Below are positions 40,562 to 50,468 of a stretch of DNA of 64,000 nt, one piece after another. Both the position numbers and the translations under genes were made by a program. Under the pieces are notes generated by a model, which did not search any database, had not been told where the DNA came from, and saw only the letters and a list, made by a program, of their open reading frames with translations. This stretch comes from Photobacterium sanctipauli (lineage in GTDB: Bacteria > Pseudomonadota > Gammaproteobacteria > Enterobacterales > Vibrionaceae), in NCBI RefSeq assembly GCF_003026495.1, contig NZ_PYMA01000001.1, positions 248,001 to 312,000 of the forward strand, read 5' to 3'. Numbering within the stretch: position 1 is the stretch's first letter; each line of letters begins with the position of its first letter.

Positions 40562-41025
40562 CGGTTACCAATAAAACTTATCATCTTCGTCGAAGAGTAA
40601 GCCCAGCTATGCAGCAACGCCAATTAAGTGTAAGCGCAGAGGTTTCCTAGCAGACCGGCGGCCAAACCAATGCTAGGTTCTGAGCTTGGGAGTCGCTTGC
40701 CTAAGTGAAAAACAAGCGTTGTTATTATCATTATCTCTGTGAGTATTTCACATACCCTATACGTATTATAGTAACAGCCGAGCAGAATATTGGGAACAAA
40801 AAAACAGTGATTTAAGAAATTCAGTCAGATCCAATTCAGTATTTCCTATCATTTATAAACTGTTGTTACCAAAGATAAATCTACTAACTTTATTGTAAAT
40901 AGCATTATTGAAAAGCAGCTGGATGCATATATTCACGGCATCTATATTCACTTGAACTCATTAAACTGTTTAGCAATATTCCATTCTCGCGCTATCGGAC
41001 ATCGCCCATCAATGAAAATAAAGTA
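40562..41025. other. Structured intergenic region, possible ncRNA
   Basis: Between the GGDEF gene and malG the DNA holds CCTAGCA (40646-40652) pairing with TGCTAGG (40671-40677), and CTTGGG (40685-40690) pairing with CCTAAG (40700-40705). Read on the minus strand, a frame ending GLAAGLLGNLCAYT runs to a stop near 40624 without an ATG in clear position. The local structure is unusual for non-coding spacer and may be a small RNA on either strand. No known RNA family was recognised. Confidence 0.3.
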
Positions 41026-41028
41026 TAA

Positions 41029-41053
41029 AAAGGCCTGCATATAGCAGGCCTTT
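41029..41053 (-). terminator. Terminator of malG operon
   Basis: AAAGGCCTGC / GCAGGCCTTT stem about 27 bp downstream of the malG stop, with a plus-strand A tract. Confidence 0.85.
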
Positions 41054-41079
41054 GGTTAGGTGTCATTGACCAAGGGGAA

Positions 41080-41970
41080 TTAGCCTTTCACACCACCGGA
41101 GGTTAAGCCACCAACAAGGAATTTCTGTGCAAGCAGGAAGACCGTTGTAATTGGAATTGCTGATAGTACCGCTGCCGCTGCAAAGTCACCCCATAGGTAG
41201 TTCTGAGGGTATAGGTACTGCTGCATACCTACAGCTAGGGTGTAGTTGTTCACATCCGTCAATAGTAGCGATGCAACTGGCACCTCAGTGACTACACCGA
41301 TGAACGACAGGATGAATACTACCGCTAGGATTGGCACTGACAGTGGCAGAAGAACCAAGCGGAATGCCTGCCACGGCGTTGCACCATCCAATGCTGCTGC
41401 TTCCTCAAGCGAACCATCAATGGTTTCGAAGTAACCCTTAATCGTCCATACGTGCAGTGCAATACCGCCAAGGTAAGAGAAGATCAAACCACCGTGGGTA
41501 TTAAGCCCCAAGAATGGGATGTACTGACCAAGGCGATCGAACAAGGCATACAATGCTACCAGTGCTAGTACGGCAGGGAACATCTGGAAGATCATCATCC
41601 CTTTTAGGATGGTGCTCTTACCCTTGAAGCGCAGGCGCGCAAACGCATAAGCACTGGTGGTTGATAGCGCTACGATAATAATCGACGTAATACCCGCAAC
41701 TTTTACCGTGTTCCACAGCCACAGCAGTACTGGGAACGGTGGCGGGGTTACGCTGCCATCACTGTTGGTTACCGAGAAGCCTAACGCTAGACGCCAGTGA
41801 TCTAGCGTTGGGTTACTTGGGATAAGCTCACCGCTTGCAAAGTTACCTTCACGCAGGGAGATAGCAACAATCATCAACAACGGGAAGATGGTTGCCGCTA
41901 GGAACAAACACAAGCCGATGTGCGTTGCCCATACCCGATACTTTAATGATTTAGGTTGAACCATTGGCAT
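41080..41970 (-). CDS. malG: Maltose ABC transporter permease MalG
   Basis: This 296-residue inner-membrane permease has six predicted transmembrane helices and is the same length as E. coli MalG. The cytoplasmic EAA loop ([25 protein letters not shown]) contacts the MalK ATPase. It lies 11 bp after malF, so the two are translationally linked. Together MalFGK2 with the periplasmic MalE take up maltose and maltodextrins. Confidence 0.95.
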   Translation of the reverse strand: MPMVQPKSLKYRVWATHIGLCLFLAATIFPLLMIVAISLREGNFASGELIPSNPTLDHWRLALGFSVTNSDGSVTPPPFPVLLWLWNTVKVAGITSIIIVALSTTSAYAFARLRFKGKSTILKGMMIFQMFPAVLALVALYALFDRLGQYIPFLGLNTHGGLIFSYLGGIALHVWTIKGYFETIDGSLEEAAALDGATPWQAFRLVLLPLSVPILAVVFILSFIGVVTEVPVASLLLTDVNNYTLAVGMQQYLYPQNYLWGDFAAAAVLSAIPITTVFLLAQKFLVGGLTSGGVKG

Positions 41971-41981
41971 GACGTCTCTCC

Positions 41982-43565
41982 TTAGTCCTGCTCAAGCTTA
42001 GTGTTGGTGAATTTCAGGTTAAGTAGTGCCATACCACCGACCAATAGGAAGATAATCGTTGCGATTGCACCCGCCAGACCAAAGTCCTGGCCGCCGCCAC
42101 CTTCGAACGCGATACGGTAGGTGTAGCTTACTAGCAAGTCGGTGTAACCAGCTGGCTCTGAAGTACCAACCATATTAGGACCACCAGACGTCAAGAGCTG
42201 GATCATTACAAAGTTGTTGAAGTTAAACGCGAAGCTTGCAATCAGTAGCGGCGTTAGCGGCTTAATCAACATAGGCAGTGTAATGTTGAAGAAGTTCTGG
42301 ATTGGGCCTGCACCATCAATGGCAGACGCTTCATAGAGGTCATCCGGAATCGACTTCAATAGGCCCATACATAGGATCATCATGTAAGGGAAACCAAGCC
42401 AGGTGTTAACCAGTACAACCATCACTCGCGCCATGATTGGGTCAGAGAACCAAGATGGCTTAATGCCGAACATCGCCTCAAGTAGCATGTTGATCTCACC
42501 AAAGCTCTGGTTAAACAGGCCCTTAAAGATCAAGATTGAGATAAAGGATGGTACCGCATATGGTAAGATAAGCAGTACGCGGTAGATGCCGCTACCTTTT
42601 AGTGGCTCCCACTGTACGATACAAGCCAGTACCATACCCAGTGCCAATGTAAGTGCTACGGCAAGGAAGGCAAATACCACCGTCCAAACAAAGATACCGA
42701 AGAAAGGCTCTTTGATGCCGTCATCAGTCATTACACGTTCAAAGTTAGCCGCGCCAACACCAACGACGAATCCTGGAGAAATTGGTTTGTCGGTAAACGC
42801 ACCGTTTTCATCAACAGGCTGGTAGAAACCGATTTCCATGTTTGGTTTAAATAGTTGCTGGGTCTGGTTGTTCAGCAACGTCTCGCCGTCTTCTTGAAGC
42901 GTGAATAGCGGCGACTCAGCAGCAAACTTACGTAGGCCGCTCATGCGGATATCGTCACCGTTTGGCATTTCAAACTCGATTTTGCTCAAGTTTGCACGGT
43001 TTTGGACGATCGCACGGATCTTTTCTTTCTCACCCTGAACACTATCAACCAAGCGAAGATCCATTTGTTCTTCCGCCGGCGGATTAGAGATGTCAAAAAC
43101 GTCTGATGCCAGCAAATCACCGTTAGCCTTGATTATTATTTGGTGACCATTTTCAACCTTATACAGATCAAAGCCATAGCTTTCGCCCGCAAGGAAAGTT
43201 CGCTGTTGTAGCACCGACTGCGCACGCTCTATGGAGAGCTGGTTAGATGCGCTGTAGTTAGTAAATGCCAGTCCCACGGTATAAATTAGCGGGAAGATGA
43301 CGAAAATTAGCATCCCGGCAATGCCCGGATAAATATAGCGATGAGCGTATGTTTTCTTACTACCGAAGATATAAAGAGCAAGAGCTGTGAGGACAACGGT
43401 AAGAAGTGCAAAAGGAATTTCACCTTGAGCATACATCAATACGGTGGCATAACCGTTGATCGTACCGATCATGCCAAGTAGTGACCACTTCAACCACTTA
43501 CGATAATTTAATTTTGGACTTTCATTTGGTGTTTCTAAAAGTCCGGCACCTTGAACTGACTGCAT
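41982..43565 (-). CDS. malF: Maltose ABC transporter permease MalF
   Basis: This 527-residue inner-membrane permease has eight predicted transmembrane helices and the large periplasmic P2 loop (about residues 100-280) that clamps the maltose-binding protein. The EAA loop is [22 protein letters not shown]. Slightly longer than E. coli MalF (514). AGGAG precedes the ATG at 43565; the gene lies 65 bp after malE and 11 bp before malG. Confidence 0.95.
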   Translation of the reverse strand: MQSVQGAGLLETPNESPKLNYRKWLKWSLLGMIGTINGYATVLMYAQGEIPFALLTVVLTALALYIFGSKKTYAHRYIYPGIAGMLIFVIFPLIYTVGLAFTNYSASNQLSIERAQSVLQQRTFLAGESYGFDLYKVENGHQIIIKANGDLLASDVFDISNPPAEEQMDLRLVDSVQGEKEKIRAIVQNRANLSKIEFEMPNGDDIRMSGLRKFAAESPLFTLQEDGETLLNNQTQQLFKPNMEIGFYQPVDENGAFTDKPISPGFVVGVGAANFERVMTDDGIKEPFFGIFVWTVVFAFLAVALTLALGMVLACIVQWEPLKGSGIYRVLLILPYAVPSFISILIFKGLFNQSFGEINMLLEAMFGIKPSWFSDPIMARVMVVLVNTWLGFPYMMILCMGLLKSIPDDLYEASAIDGAGPIQNFFNITLPMLIKPLTPLLIASFAFNFNNFVMIQLLTSGGPNMVGTSEPAGYTDLLVSYTYRIAFEGGGGQDFGLAGAIATIIFLLVGGMALLNLKFTNTKLEQD

Positions 43566-43630
43566 CTCAGCTCCTTGCTAGCAAAATGACAATAAAAAGT
43601 GGGGAGAGTTGCCCCTCCCCGCAAAACGTA

Positions 43631-44812
43631 TTACTTAAGAATGTGACCAGCTGCTGCGTCTAGTGCGTCATCAACGCCCTGGCGACCATCAACAACATTC
43701 TGGATTGCGTTACCTTGTGCGTACCAGAAAGCAGTCATCTGCGGTACGTTAGGCATGATTTCACCGTTCATTGCGTTATCCATTGTCGCAGCGATACGGG
43801 CATCTTTATCAAGCTTCTGCTGGAAAGATTTCAGCGCAACCGCGCCCAGTGGCTTATCAGCGTCAACCTTCGCCAGACCTTCGTTGGTTAGTAGGTAGTT
43901 TTCGATGAACTCAACCGCTAGGTCTTTGTTAGGAGACACTGCGCTGATACCGGCAGTTAGAACACCAACAAATGGCTTAGAAGGGTTGCCGTTTAGCTTA
44001 GGCAGAAGAGTAACGCCGTAGTTGATGCCAGATTTCTCGATGTTGCCCCAAGACCAAGGACCGTTGATGGTCATTGCTACATTACCTTGGTTGAACTCAG
44101 CTTCTGCGATGCTGTAATCCATATCTGGAGAGATAACTTTCTTATCAACCAAAGACTTGATGAAGTTCATGCCGTTCTTGGCACCTTGGTTGTTCACACC
44201 AACATCTTTAACGTCGTAACCGTTAGCAGTGAACTTGAACGCGTAGCCACCATCAGCAGTTAGTACAGGCCATGTGAAGAACGGTTCTTTTAGGTTCCAC
44301 ATGATCGCTTTCTTGCCATCTTTTTGAAGCTCTTTATCTAGCGCTTCAATGTCTTCCCAGTTCTTAGGTGGGTTAGGCACTAGGTCCTTGTTGTAAATAA
44401 GTGAAAGTGCTTCAACTGCAACAGGGTAACCTACGTACTTGCCGTCGTATGATACTGCATCCCAAGTGAAGTCGATGATCTTGTCCTTCATTTCCTGAGA
44501 TGGGTTGATTTCAGTTAGTAGACCCGCTTTTGCGTAGCCACCGAAACGGTCGTGCGCCCAGAATACGATATCAGGACCATCGCCAGCCGCGGCTACTTGT
44601 GGGAAACGCTCAGCTAGGTTATCAGGGAAAGCCACTGTTACTTTAACGCCAGTGTCTTCTTCGAACTGTTTACCTACTTCTGCCAAGCCGTTGTAACCTT
44701 TGTCACCATTAATCCAAATGGTTAGTTGACCTTCTTCAATGGCTGCGTGCGCAGAAACAGAACCAAGAGCAGCAAGGGTACAAAAAGCGACTGTGCTGAG
44801 GACTTTCTTCAT
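43631..44812 (-). CDS. malE: Periplasmic maltose-binding protein
   Basis: This 393-residue secreted protein has a signal peptide ending ...VSAHA (about 1-23) and a mature part that begins [19 protein letters not shown] and matches the maltose/maltodextrin-binding fold, including the sugar-stacking Trp/Tyr region ([19 protein letters not shown]). It binds maltose and delivers it to MalFGK2. The ATG at 44812 was preferred over the in-frame ATG three codons earlier because AAGGA lies about eight bases before it. The upstream region has CRP and MalT sites; the operon is malE-malF-malG. Confidence 0.95.
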   Translation of the reverse strand: MKKVLSTVAFCTLAALGSVSAHAAIEEGQLTIWINGDKGYNGLAEVGKQFEEDTGVKVTVAFPDNLAERFPQVAAAGDGPDIVFWAHDRFGGYAKAGLLTEINPSQEMKDKIIDFTWDAVSYDGKYVGYPVAVEALSLIYNKDLVPNPPKNWEDIEALDKELQKDGKKAIMWNLKEPFFTWPVLTADGGYAFKFTANGYDVKDVGVNNQGAKNGMNFIKSLVDKKVISPDMDYSIAEAEFNQGNVAMTINGPWSWGNIEKSGINYGVTLLPKLNGNPSKPFVGVLTAGISAVSPNKDLAVEFIENYLLTNEGLAKVDADKPLGAVALKSFQQKLDKDARIAATMDNAMNGEIMPNVPQMTAFWYAQGNAIQNVVDGRQGVDDALDAAAGHILK

Positions 44813-45003
44813 TTTTAACATCCTTCATGATTGTTATCGGTTGTAATACAGAGTTGACTCTGCAACACAATTTGCAGGGTGTATCATCCACCAGTATCAA
44901 GCACATGGCATCATCCTGTGTTCTACGCCCCCACCCCCCAAGTATGAAAAGCGTGATCTATGTCGTTTCGATTAGTGATGCAGATCTAATAACGACGATC
45001 GAT

Positions 45004-45019
45004 TGTGATACAGCGCACA
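45004..45019. promoter_or_regulatory. CRP-box-like site in mal regulatory region
   Basis: TGTGATACAGCGCACA matches TGTGA-N6-TCACA at nine of ten defined positions. It lies between the divergent malE and malK genes, consistent with catabolite activation of maltose uptake. Confidence 0.72.
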
Positions 45020-45076
45020 TAGTACTTGTAATAAATGTTCCGTTCAGCCCCACGTACGACAAAGTGTGATCTAAGC

Positions 45077-45097
45077 ACTCCTCCCCCCCTCATCCCC
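45077..45097 (-). promoter_or_regulatory. MalT boxes between malE and malK
   Basis: On the minus strand GGGGATGAGG (45088-45097) matches the MalT consensus GGGGA(T/G)GAGG exactly, and GGGGAGGAGT (45077-45086) matches nine of ten. Two sites in tandem fit cooperative binding of the maltotriose-responsive activator MalT. Confidence 0.75.
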
Positions 45098-45418
45098 CTT
45101 TTAATTTCTATAAAAGGAGGATGTTTTACTGGCTTTCGTAGGCAAAAATACGACCATACCCAACGGGGTAGTTGAAGATGCTGTTACTGTTCAAGCTAAT
45201 AGTTTTTTCTCAGTAACCACTTTTTAAGACGACAGCACCGTTTTATTTCTTGGGGAAGTAAATAAAGCGAATTTAGTCCGGGTAGTCGTCTGTTCTCTCC
45301 AATGAATAGACGACTACCCGTTTTTTCTTCAGCTGCGCTGAAAAATTCTTTACCCGCAAGGCGCTGGACACATATGATGTGGCCTTGCTGGCAACAACAA
45401 CTTAGAGGAATAGGCTCG

Positions 45419-46528
45419 ATGACGAGTGTTACTTTACGAAATGTGTGTAAAGCATATGGAGATAACCTGATTTCAAAGAATGTCGATCTCGATATTGCTG
45501 AAGGCGAGTTCGTTGTCTTTGTCGGTCCATCAGGCTGTGGTAAATCAACTCTTCTACGTTGTATCGCAGGTCTGGAAGACATTACTTCTGGCGATTTATA
45601 CATCGGCGAAGAACGCATGAACGATGTGCCACCATCAGAGCGTGGCGTTGGTATGGTGTTCCAGTCATACGCACTTTACCCACACCTTAACCTATTCGAC
45701 AACATGTCGTTTGGTATGAAGCTGGCGAAAGCCGATAAAGAAGAAACCAAGCGCCGTGTCGACCACGCAGCAGAAATCCTTCAACTAGGCCATCTACTAG
45801 AGCGTAAGCCGAAAGCCCTTTCAGGTGGTCAGCGTCAGCGTGTGGCTATCGGTCGTACCTTGGTTTCTCAGCCTAACGTCTTCCTTTTGGATGAACCACT
45901 GTCTAACCTTGATGCCGCCCTGCGTGTACAGATGCGCATCGAGATTGCCAAACTGCACAAGCAACTTGGCTGCACCATGATTTACGTTACCCACGACCAG
46001 ATCGAAGCGATGACCATGGCTCAGAAGATCGTGGTACTTGATGGCGGTTATGTTTCTCAGGTTGGTAAGCCACTTGAGCTATACCACTACCCACAAAACC
46101 GCTTTGTTGCAGGCTTCATCGGTTCACCGAAGATGAACTTCATGAGCGTATTCATTGAGCAAGTAGAAGATGAGCGTGTCATGGTACAAATGGCAGACGG
46201 TAATGCGTTCTGGATCCCGGTTGACGGTACAACTGTGACCAAGGGCGACCGCATGTCGCTGGGTATCCGTCCGGAGCACCTCGTGCCAGCGGATGAAGGT
46301 GATGCATGCATCGAAGGGACAATCCAAGTCGTTGAGAAGCTAGGTTACGAAACCCAGGCTTACATCCACCTCGACCACATGGATGCTGACTTCATCTACC
46401 GCCGTCCAGATACACTCAATGTTGAAGCAGGCGACACATTTAAAGTTGGCATTCCAGCCCACCGCTGTCACCTGTTCCACAGCGATGGCCGTGCTTGCCA
46501 GCGTTTGTACAAAGAACCAGGGGCGTAA
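45419..46528 (+). CDS. malK: Maltose transporter ATPase MalK
   Basis: This 369-residue ABC ATPase (E. coli MalK 371) has Walker [10 protein letters not shown], the Q-loop [11 protein letters not shown], the signature [13 protein letters not shown], Walker [13 protein letters not shown] and the switch His in VTHDQ, followed by a C-terminal regulatory domain with the TOBE-type fold. It powers maltose import and, in enterobacteria, also sequesters MalT. The 408-codon frame begins upstream, but AGAGGA nine bases before ATG 45419 and family length set the start. It is divergent from malE. Confidence 0.94.
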   Translation: MTSVTLRNVCKAYGDNLISKNVDLDIAEGEFVVFVGPSGCGKSTLLRCIAGLEDITSGDLYIGEERMNDVPPSERGVGMVFQSYALYPHLNLFDNMSFGMKLAKADKEETKRRVDHAAEILQLGHLLERKPKALSGGQRQRVAIGRTLVSQPNVFLLDEPLSNLDAALRVQMRIEIAKLHKQLGCTMIYVTHDQIEAMTMAQKIVVLDGGYVSQVGKPLELYHYPQNRFVAGFIGSPKMNFMSVFIEQVEDERVMVQMADGNAFWIPVDGTTVTKGDRMSLGIRPEHLVPADEGDACIEGTIQVVEKLGYETQAYIHLDHMDADFIYRRPDTLNVEAGDTFKVGIPAHRCHLFHSDGRACQRLYKEPGA

Positions 46529-46604
46529 TCCAGCACTTTGTTTCAAGCAGCTAATACCATAAGCACTAGCAACACATGTACTAACACCACTAGCACCTAG
46601 TGCC

Positions 46605-46639
46605 AAAGGCGCTGTTGATAATATCAACGGCGCCTTTTT
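46605..46639 (+). terminator. Terminator after malK
   Basis: AAAGGCGCTGTTGAT / ATCAACGGCGCCTTT hairpin followed by TTTTTA, just upstream of the esterase start; one mismatch in the stem. Confidence 0.82.
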
Positions 46640-46662
46640 ATTCTTTCTTGCCGAGATTCACT

Positions 46663-47523
46663 ATGCCGACTTCTGCCTTTGAAAAGAATTACGACAATAG
46701 CCGTATGGTCATTATTGAAAACATGGCTATCCCGCAACTTGACCGTGAACGCACAGTTCGAATTTACCTTCCAGCAAACTACCATGCCGGCCATCAATCC
46801 TACCCGGTACTGTATATGCATGACGGCCAAAATGTATTTGAACCATCACTGTGCCTATCCGGCGCCAGTTGGCAAGCTGCTGAGCATCTCGATGCTTGCC
46901 AGAAGCAAGGTCATACCGATGGGATCATTATTGTCGCCGTTGATTGCAGCCAAGCACGGGAAAGTTTAGGTCGTCGTGACGAATACTCCCCTTGGCCCCA
47001 TGCGTTTACTGGGGCGCTCACACACTGGGAGCAAGCACAGCAGTCACAGGGCGGCGAAGGCAGAGCCTATTGCGACTTCCTGGTTCATACCCTTAAGCCT
47101 TATATCGATAGCCAATACCGTACCTTGCCTTCGCGCGAGCATACCAGCATCGCGGGCAGCTCCATGGGCGGCTTCATCAGCCTCTATGCGGCATTAAGCC
47201 ACCCTCACGTTTTTGCCAAAGCCGGCGTCTTCTCACCCGCTTTTTGGTTCGCCGCCGAGCCAATGAAAGAGTTTGTTGAGCAGGTGGACACCCCACTGCC
47301 AATTGAGATCTACATGGATATTGGTACTAACGAAACCAGCGATCATGCCATACCCGAATTTCCCGCTATCTATCACGATCTCGCTTGCGAGTTCGCCCAG
47401 CAGCTTCAAGCGAAGTCAGCAAAGATCCAATGTTGCTTTGATATAGAGGAAGGTGCCATCCATAGTGAAACTGCATGGGCCAAGCGCTTTCCTAACATGG
47501 TCAAACAATTTTACTTCAAGTGA
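46663..47523 (+). CDS. Esterase of the D-type alpha/beta-hydrolase family
   Basis: This 286-residue protein resembles the putative esterase (PF00756) group: ERTVRIYLPANYHAGHQSYPVLYMHDGQNVFE near the N-terminus, nucleophile elbow GSSMGGFISLYAA, and a late acidic residue and His (EGAIHSETAW) completing the triad. No signal peptide is seen. ATG 46663 was preferred to the longer frame, which begins in the malK terminator. It follows malK but behind a terminator, so it may be regulated separately; whether it acts on maltodextrin esters or some other acyl ester is unknown. Confidence 0.75.
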   Translation: MPTSAFEKNYDNSRMVIIENMAIPQLDRERTVRIYLPANYHAGHQSYPVLYMHDGQNVFEPSLCLSGASWQAAEHLDACQKQGHTDGIIIVAVDCSQARESLGRRDEYSPWPHAFTGALTHWEQAQQSQGGEGRAYCDFLVHTLKPYIDSQYRTLPSREHTSIAGSSMGGFISLYAALSHPHVFAKAGVFSPAFWFAAEPMKEFVEQVDTPLPIEIYMDIGTNETSDHAIPEFPAIYHDLACEFAQQLQAKSAKIQCCFDIEEGAIHSETAWAKRFPNMVKQFYFK

Positions 47524-47705
47524 TCCATATTAGGCTGCGCTACGTATGACACGCTAGCCACCCGTTATCTGGGTGGAACATAAAACCGTCAACTTCTAAA
47601 CTCAAACTATGCCAGTACGCAACTGGGCTGTTCTTAACACAGATTAGAACGGATGCCAGTACGAATTCTCTGGTTAGTATTCGCTTCAAGATGGAGGATC
47701 ATGAT

Positions 47706-47888
47706 ATGAGCAGCCATGACAGAATCGAAGATATCGAACAACGTATTGATTTAGCTTACAAAGAGGGAAATTATCAAGAGGCAAAAGCACTCGAGGCCAA
47801 GCTCAACCGGCTGAGAGGCCAACATACCATGTACGATAGAAACGAGCCCTACTCCCTAGAGGGGCGTACTTTCATGGACTATGACTAA
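47706..47888 (+). CDS. Small coiled-coil protein with UVR-like helices
   Basis: This 60-residue charged protein is helical, and the segment RIDLAYKEGNYQEAKALEAKL has the pattern of the UVR helical hairpin found in UvrB and UvrC. I do not know a family for it. GGAGG lies eight bases upstream of the ATG at 47706; the in-frame ATG at 47691 has no suitable site. It is followed by a bidirectional terminator. It may bind a protein partner or nucleic acid. Confidence 0.6.
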   Translation: MSSHDRIEDIEQRIDLAYKEGNYQEAKALEAKLNRLRGQHTMYDRNEPYSLEGRTFMDYD

Positions 47889-47935
47889 TTTAAGTTGAAA
47901 CCAACATTGCTGCTCTGATTCCGACGACCTTTATG

Positions 47936-47965
47936 AAAAAAGTGCTGCCCCCGGCAGCACTTTTT
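47936..47965. terminator. Bidirectional terminator
   Basis: AAAAAGTGCTGCC / GGCAGCACTTTTT hairpin between the 60-residue gene and the converging dCMP deaminase gene, with A and T tracts either side. Confidence 0.9.
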
Positions 47966-48003
47966 ATGTTTTTCGTTAGGTCAACCTAGCGACCAGCTTA
48001 GCG

Positions 48004-48465
48004 CTACTCGACCGCGTTAAGCTTTGCCAATTCATCAAGCGGTAGCCAGTTTACCTTTACCCCTGCTTGAGTGAACATATCTTGGCTCACTTTAATTTTG
48101 TCACCCCAACGAGAAAGGAAATCTTCGGTTTGCTCTGGGCAATGTACCGTTGAAATACCTGTTTGGATGATCTTGGCTGCACAGTTCGGGCAAGGGAAGT
48201 GAGTAACCCAAATATCACAATCAGCCAAATCACGCTTAGCAAACAAAATCGCATTCTCTTCAGCGTGAAGGGTTTTTAGCAACTTCATTTCACGGTCATC
48301 AATATCAGCACTATCGGAGATACCGTGCGGGTAGCCATTGAAGCCAACCGAAACAATGCGATTCCCCTTAGTGATAACCGCGCCTACCTGCGTTGATGGA
48401 TCCTTGCTCCAAGAACCGACCAATTCAGCCATTTGAAAGAAGCGCACTGCCCACTTTGAAATCAT
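48004..48465 (-). CDS. dCMP deaminase
   Basis: This 153-residue zinc-dependent deaminase converts dCMP to dUMP. The catalytic segment LHAEENAI and the zinc-binding PCPNCAAKII give the cytidine deaminase signature (H-x-E then P-C-x2-C). The N-terminal TQVGAVI segment follows the dCMP deaminase form, as in ComEB-type enzymes. AAGG lies eight bases before ATG 48465. It stands alone next to the MFS transporter. A related enzyme with other nucleotide specificity is possible. Confidence 0.85.
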   Translation of the reverse strand: MISKWAVRFFQMAELVGSWSKDPSTQVGAVITKGNRIVSVGFNGYPHGISDSADIDDREMKLLKTLHAEENAILFAKRDLADCDIWVTHFPCPNCAAKIIQTGISTVHCPEQTEDFLSRWGDKIKVSQDMFTQAGVKVNWLPLDELAKLNAVE

Positions 48466-48554
48466 GCTCTTTACCTTTTCTTATTGATATTCACTATTTT
48501 GCAAAAGTTCGCAAATTAGCTCAAGCCTGTTCCTTAACAATATGGTAAGTATTG

Positions 48555-49742
48555 TTAACGCCAAGCCAGTATTCTTACTTCATTGCCCTCTTCAGGCTTC
48601 TCTGGGATATTCAACGAAAGCAGCAATGAAACACCGGCCATGGCGGCCCCCGCCAAGAAGACGCTTGCCGGTGATGTTAACCATAACAATCCGAATGTCA
48701 CAGGGATCACTACAGCAGCGATATGGTTGATAGTAAACGATACCCCTGCGGTAGAAGCCATATCAGCAGGATCGGCAATTTTTTGCAGGTAAGTTTTCAT
48801 TGCCAGCGCCAAGGCAAAGAACAAGTGATCGATAATGTATAGGGCAGCGGCATATTCAGCTTGCTCAACAAACGCGTACCCGGCAAAAACAAAGATCAGG
48901 CCAACATACTCAAACACCAAGGCTTTGCGCTCGCCCACTCGTCCGATAAATCGGCCGATTTTCTTGGCAAATAGCCAGTTGAACAGGTAGTTAACCAAGA
49001 ACAGCAAGGTAATATCGGCTGCAGAATAACCGAATTTTTCAACCATCAAGAAGCCGGCAAATACAACGAAGATCTGGCGGCGGGCACCACTCATAAAAGT
49101 AAGGGCGTAGTAAAGCCAATAACGCTTACGCAAGACTAATTTTTTATTTTGGGTTGTTTCAGTTTTGAACTGTGGGAAGGCCAAGGCAATAAAAGCGACC
49201 AATGTAAAGGCCACTGCGCCCGTTATAAGGTATACCCACTTAAATTCAAGATGGAGCTGCTCCAGCATCACCCACAGCACACCATAGGTACATAATGCCG
49301 CAAAGGCGCCCACCGAAATAAGCTTACCCAGCACTTCCGGGGCTTCTTCTTTACTGAGCCATTGCAGTGACAGTGATTGTTTTAGGGTTTCAAAATAATG
49401 GAAACCTGTCGACATCAACATAGTGGTCATCAGCAAGCCCCATACCGATGGGAAAAAGCCGGTAATAGCGACACCAATGGTGAGCATCGCCAGTGACAAC
49501 AACATGAAGCGTTGCTCGCGAATAAACAGCAAGACAAAAACAACAGTAAATGCCAAGAACCCTGGAATTTCACGTACGCTTTGTAGCAGGCCAATATCAG
49601 CACCGGTAAATGCTGCCTCTTCGATAACGAAATTATTCAACAACGCCTGCCAGCTAGAAAAGGCAATCGGGACGATTATCGAAATAAGAATGAGAAAGTT
49701 TTGTGGCGTTCGCCAATCATTGGCCTTTAATTTGGAAAGCAT
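48555..49742 (-). CDS. MFS transporter
   Basis: This 395-residue protein has about twelve predicted transmembrane helices in two halves and the broad look of the major facilitator superfamily, including a cytoplasmic loop with the charge pattern FIGRVGERKALVFEY. The N-terminus has no signal peptide. No substrate-specific motif was recognised, so efflux of a toxic compound or uptake of a small solute are both possible. The gene is on the minus strand beside the dCMP deaminase, 89 bp apart. Confidence 0.75.
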   Translation of the reverse strand: MLSKLKANDWRTPQNFLILISIIVPIAFSSWQALLNNFVIEEAAFTGADIGLLQSVREIPGFLAFTVVFVLLFIREQRFMLLSLAMLTIGVAITGFFPSVWGLLMTTMLMSTGFHYFETLKQSLSLQWLSKEEAPEVLGKLISVGAFAALCTYGVLWVMLEQLHLEFKWVYLITGAVAFTLVAFIALAFPQFKTETTQNKKLVLRKRYWLYYALTFMSGARRQIFVVFAGFLMVEKFGYSAADITLLFLVNYLFNWLFAKKIGRFIGRVGERKALVFEYVGLIFVFAGYAFVEQAEYAAALYIIDHLFFALALAMKTYLQKIADPADMASTAGVSFTINHIAAVVIPVTFGLLWLTSPASVFLAGAAMAGVSLLLSLNIPEKPEEGNEVRILAWR

Positions 49743-49854
49743 CAGGGAACCCTAAATGTAAGCGTATCCCTATAGGTTAACGGATAATTACAAAATTCTT
49801 AATAATTAAATTAAATAACTCGCATTACCCGCCCCACTCATTCTACTTCTGTGC

Positions 49855-50340
49855 TTACCAAAGTGAACGATATTGACGGTGGCAAGCCCGGCACGTTGAC
49901 TCGGCTTGCTTTAACCCCTGCTGGGCTTGGGAAGTATTTTTTTGCTGACTAGCTTGGTTCGTTAGGGTGTACCCTGCCACCATGTCATTAAGCAGCCGAT
50001 CAAATTGGCTTTTGCTCTGCCAAATTTTCTCTTTTGACTTACTGCCCGCACCACTCCCCTCGGGGAATAACGCCATTAGATTCGTAGAGTGAGATTGCAA
50101 CTCTTCAGCAACTAGCGATGCGTTTTGCCAGTCAGTCTCACTCTTTTTCAACTCTCGCTTTAGCGTTTTCGTTTTTTTGTCTATGGCCCTGAAGGCGCCT
50201 TGCCTTTCTGCAATCACCGATTCGGCATCCAGCTTTGCTTCGCTCGACTGCCCGTTACTGTCCTGAGCAGAGCTTGCTAGAGCAGTACCCACTCCCCAAA
50301 TCACCATAACAACAGCTTTAGTCAAGGTTGCTTTTTTCAT
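49855..50340 (-). CDS. Secreted class II-type cytochrome c
   Basis: This 161-residue protein has a signal peptide (MKKATLTKAVVMVIWGVGTALA), a helical middle and a single C-terminal haem-binding CRACH motif (in ESTCRACHRQYRSLW). A haem site at the far C-terminus is the mark of class II cytochromes (c-prime, c556). Haem attachment occurs in the periplasm. It is divergent from a cytochrome b561-like gene, across a 15-bp inverted repeat that could be the shared operator. AGAGGA precedes the ATG at 50340. Confidence 0.85.
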   Translation of the reverse strand: MKKATLTKAVVMVIWGVGTALASSAQDSNGQSSEAKLDAESVIAERQGAFRAIDKKTKTLKRELKKSETDWQNASLVAEELQSHSTNLMALFPEGSGAGSKSKEKIWQSKSQFDRLLNDMVAGYTLTNQASQQKNTSQAQQGLKQAESTCRACHRQYRSLW

Positions 50341-50362
50341 TGTGTATTCCTCTTAATTCACG

Positions 50363-50377
50363 TCACCACCGTGGTGA
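50363..50377. promoter_or_regulatory. Short palindrome in the cytochrome c leader
   Basis: TCACCACCGTGGTGA is a perfect odd-length palindrome in the leader of the cytochrome c gene, close to the larger inverted repeat. It may be an additional operator or an RNA hairpin. Confidence 0.4.
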
Positions 50378-50386
50378 TTTGATCTT

Positions 50387-50432
50387 AATTTACACAACAA
50401 CCATTGCGTGTGCAACAGTTGTTGTGTAAATT
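50387..50432. promoter_or_regulatory. Perfect 15-bp inverted repeat, putative MarR operator
   Basis: AATTTACACAACAAC (50387-50401) and GTTGTTGTGTAAATT (50418-50432) are exact reverse complements separated by 16 bp. They sit between the divergent cytochrome c and b561 genes and upstream of the MarR gene. TTG/CAA-rich inverted repeats are typical MarR operators, so control by the neighbouring MarR protein is inferred. Confidence 0.65.
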
Positions 50433-50468
50433 GATTGCGTTCAAGATTATCAACACAGGAGATGACCA

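Noticed and set aside
45061..45080. Second CRP site TGTGATCTAAGCACTC beside the MalT boxes
   Set aside because: Only the left half matches; the right half has the wrong spacing and sequence.
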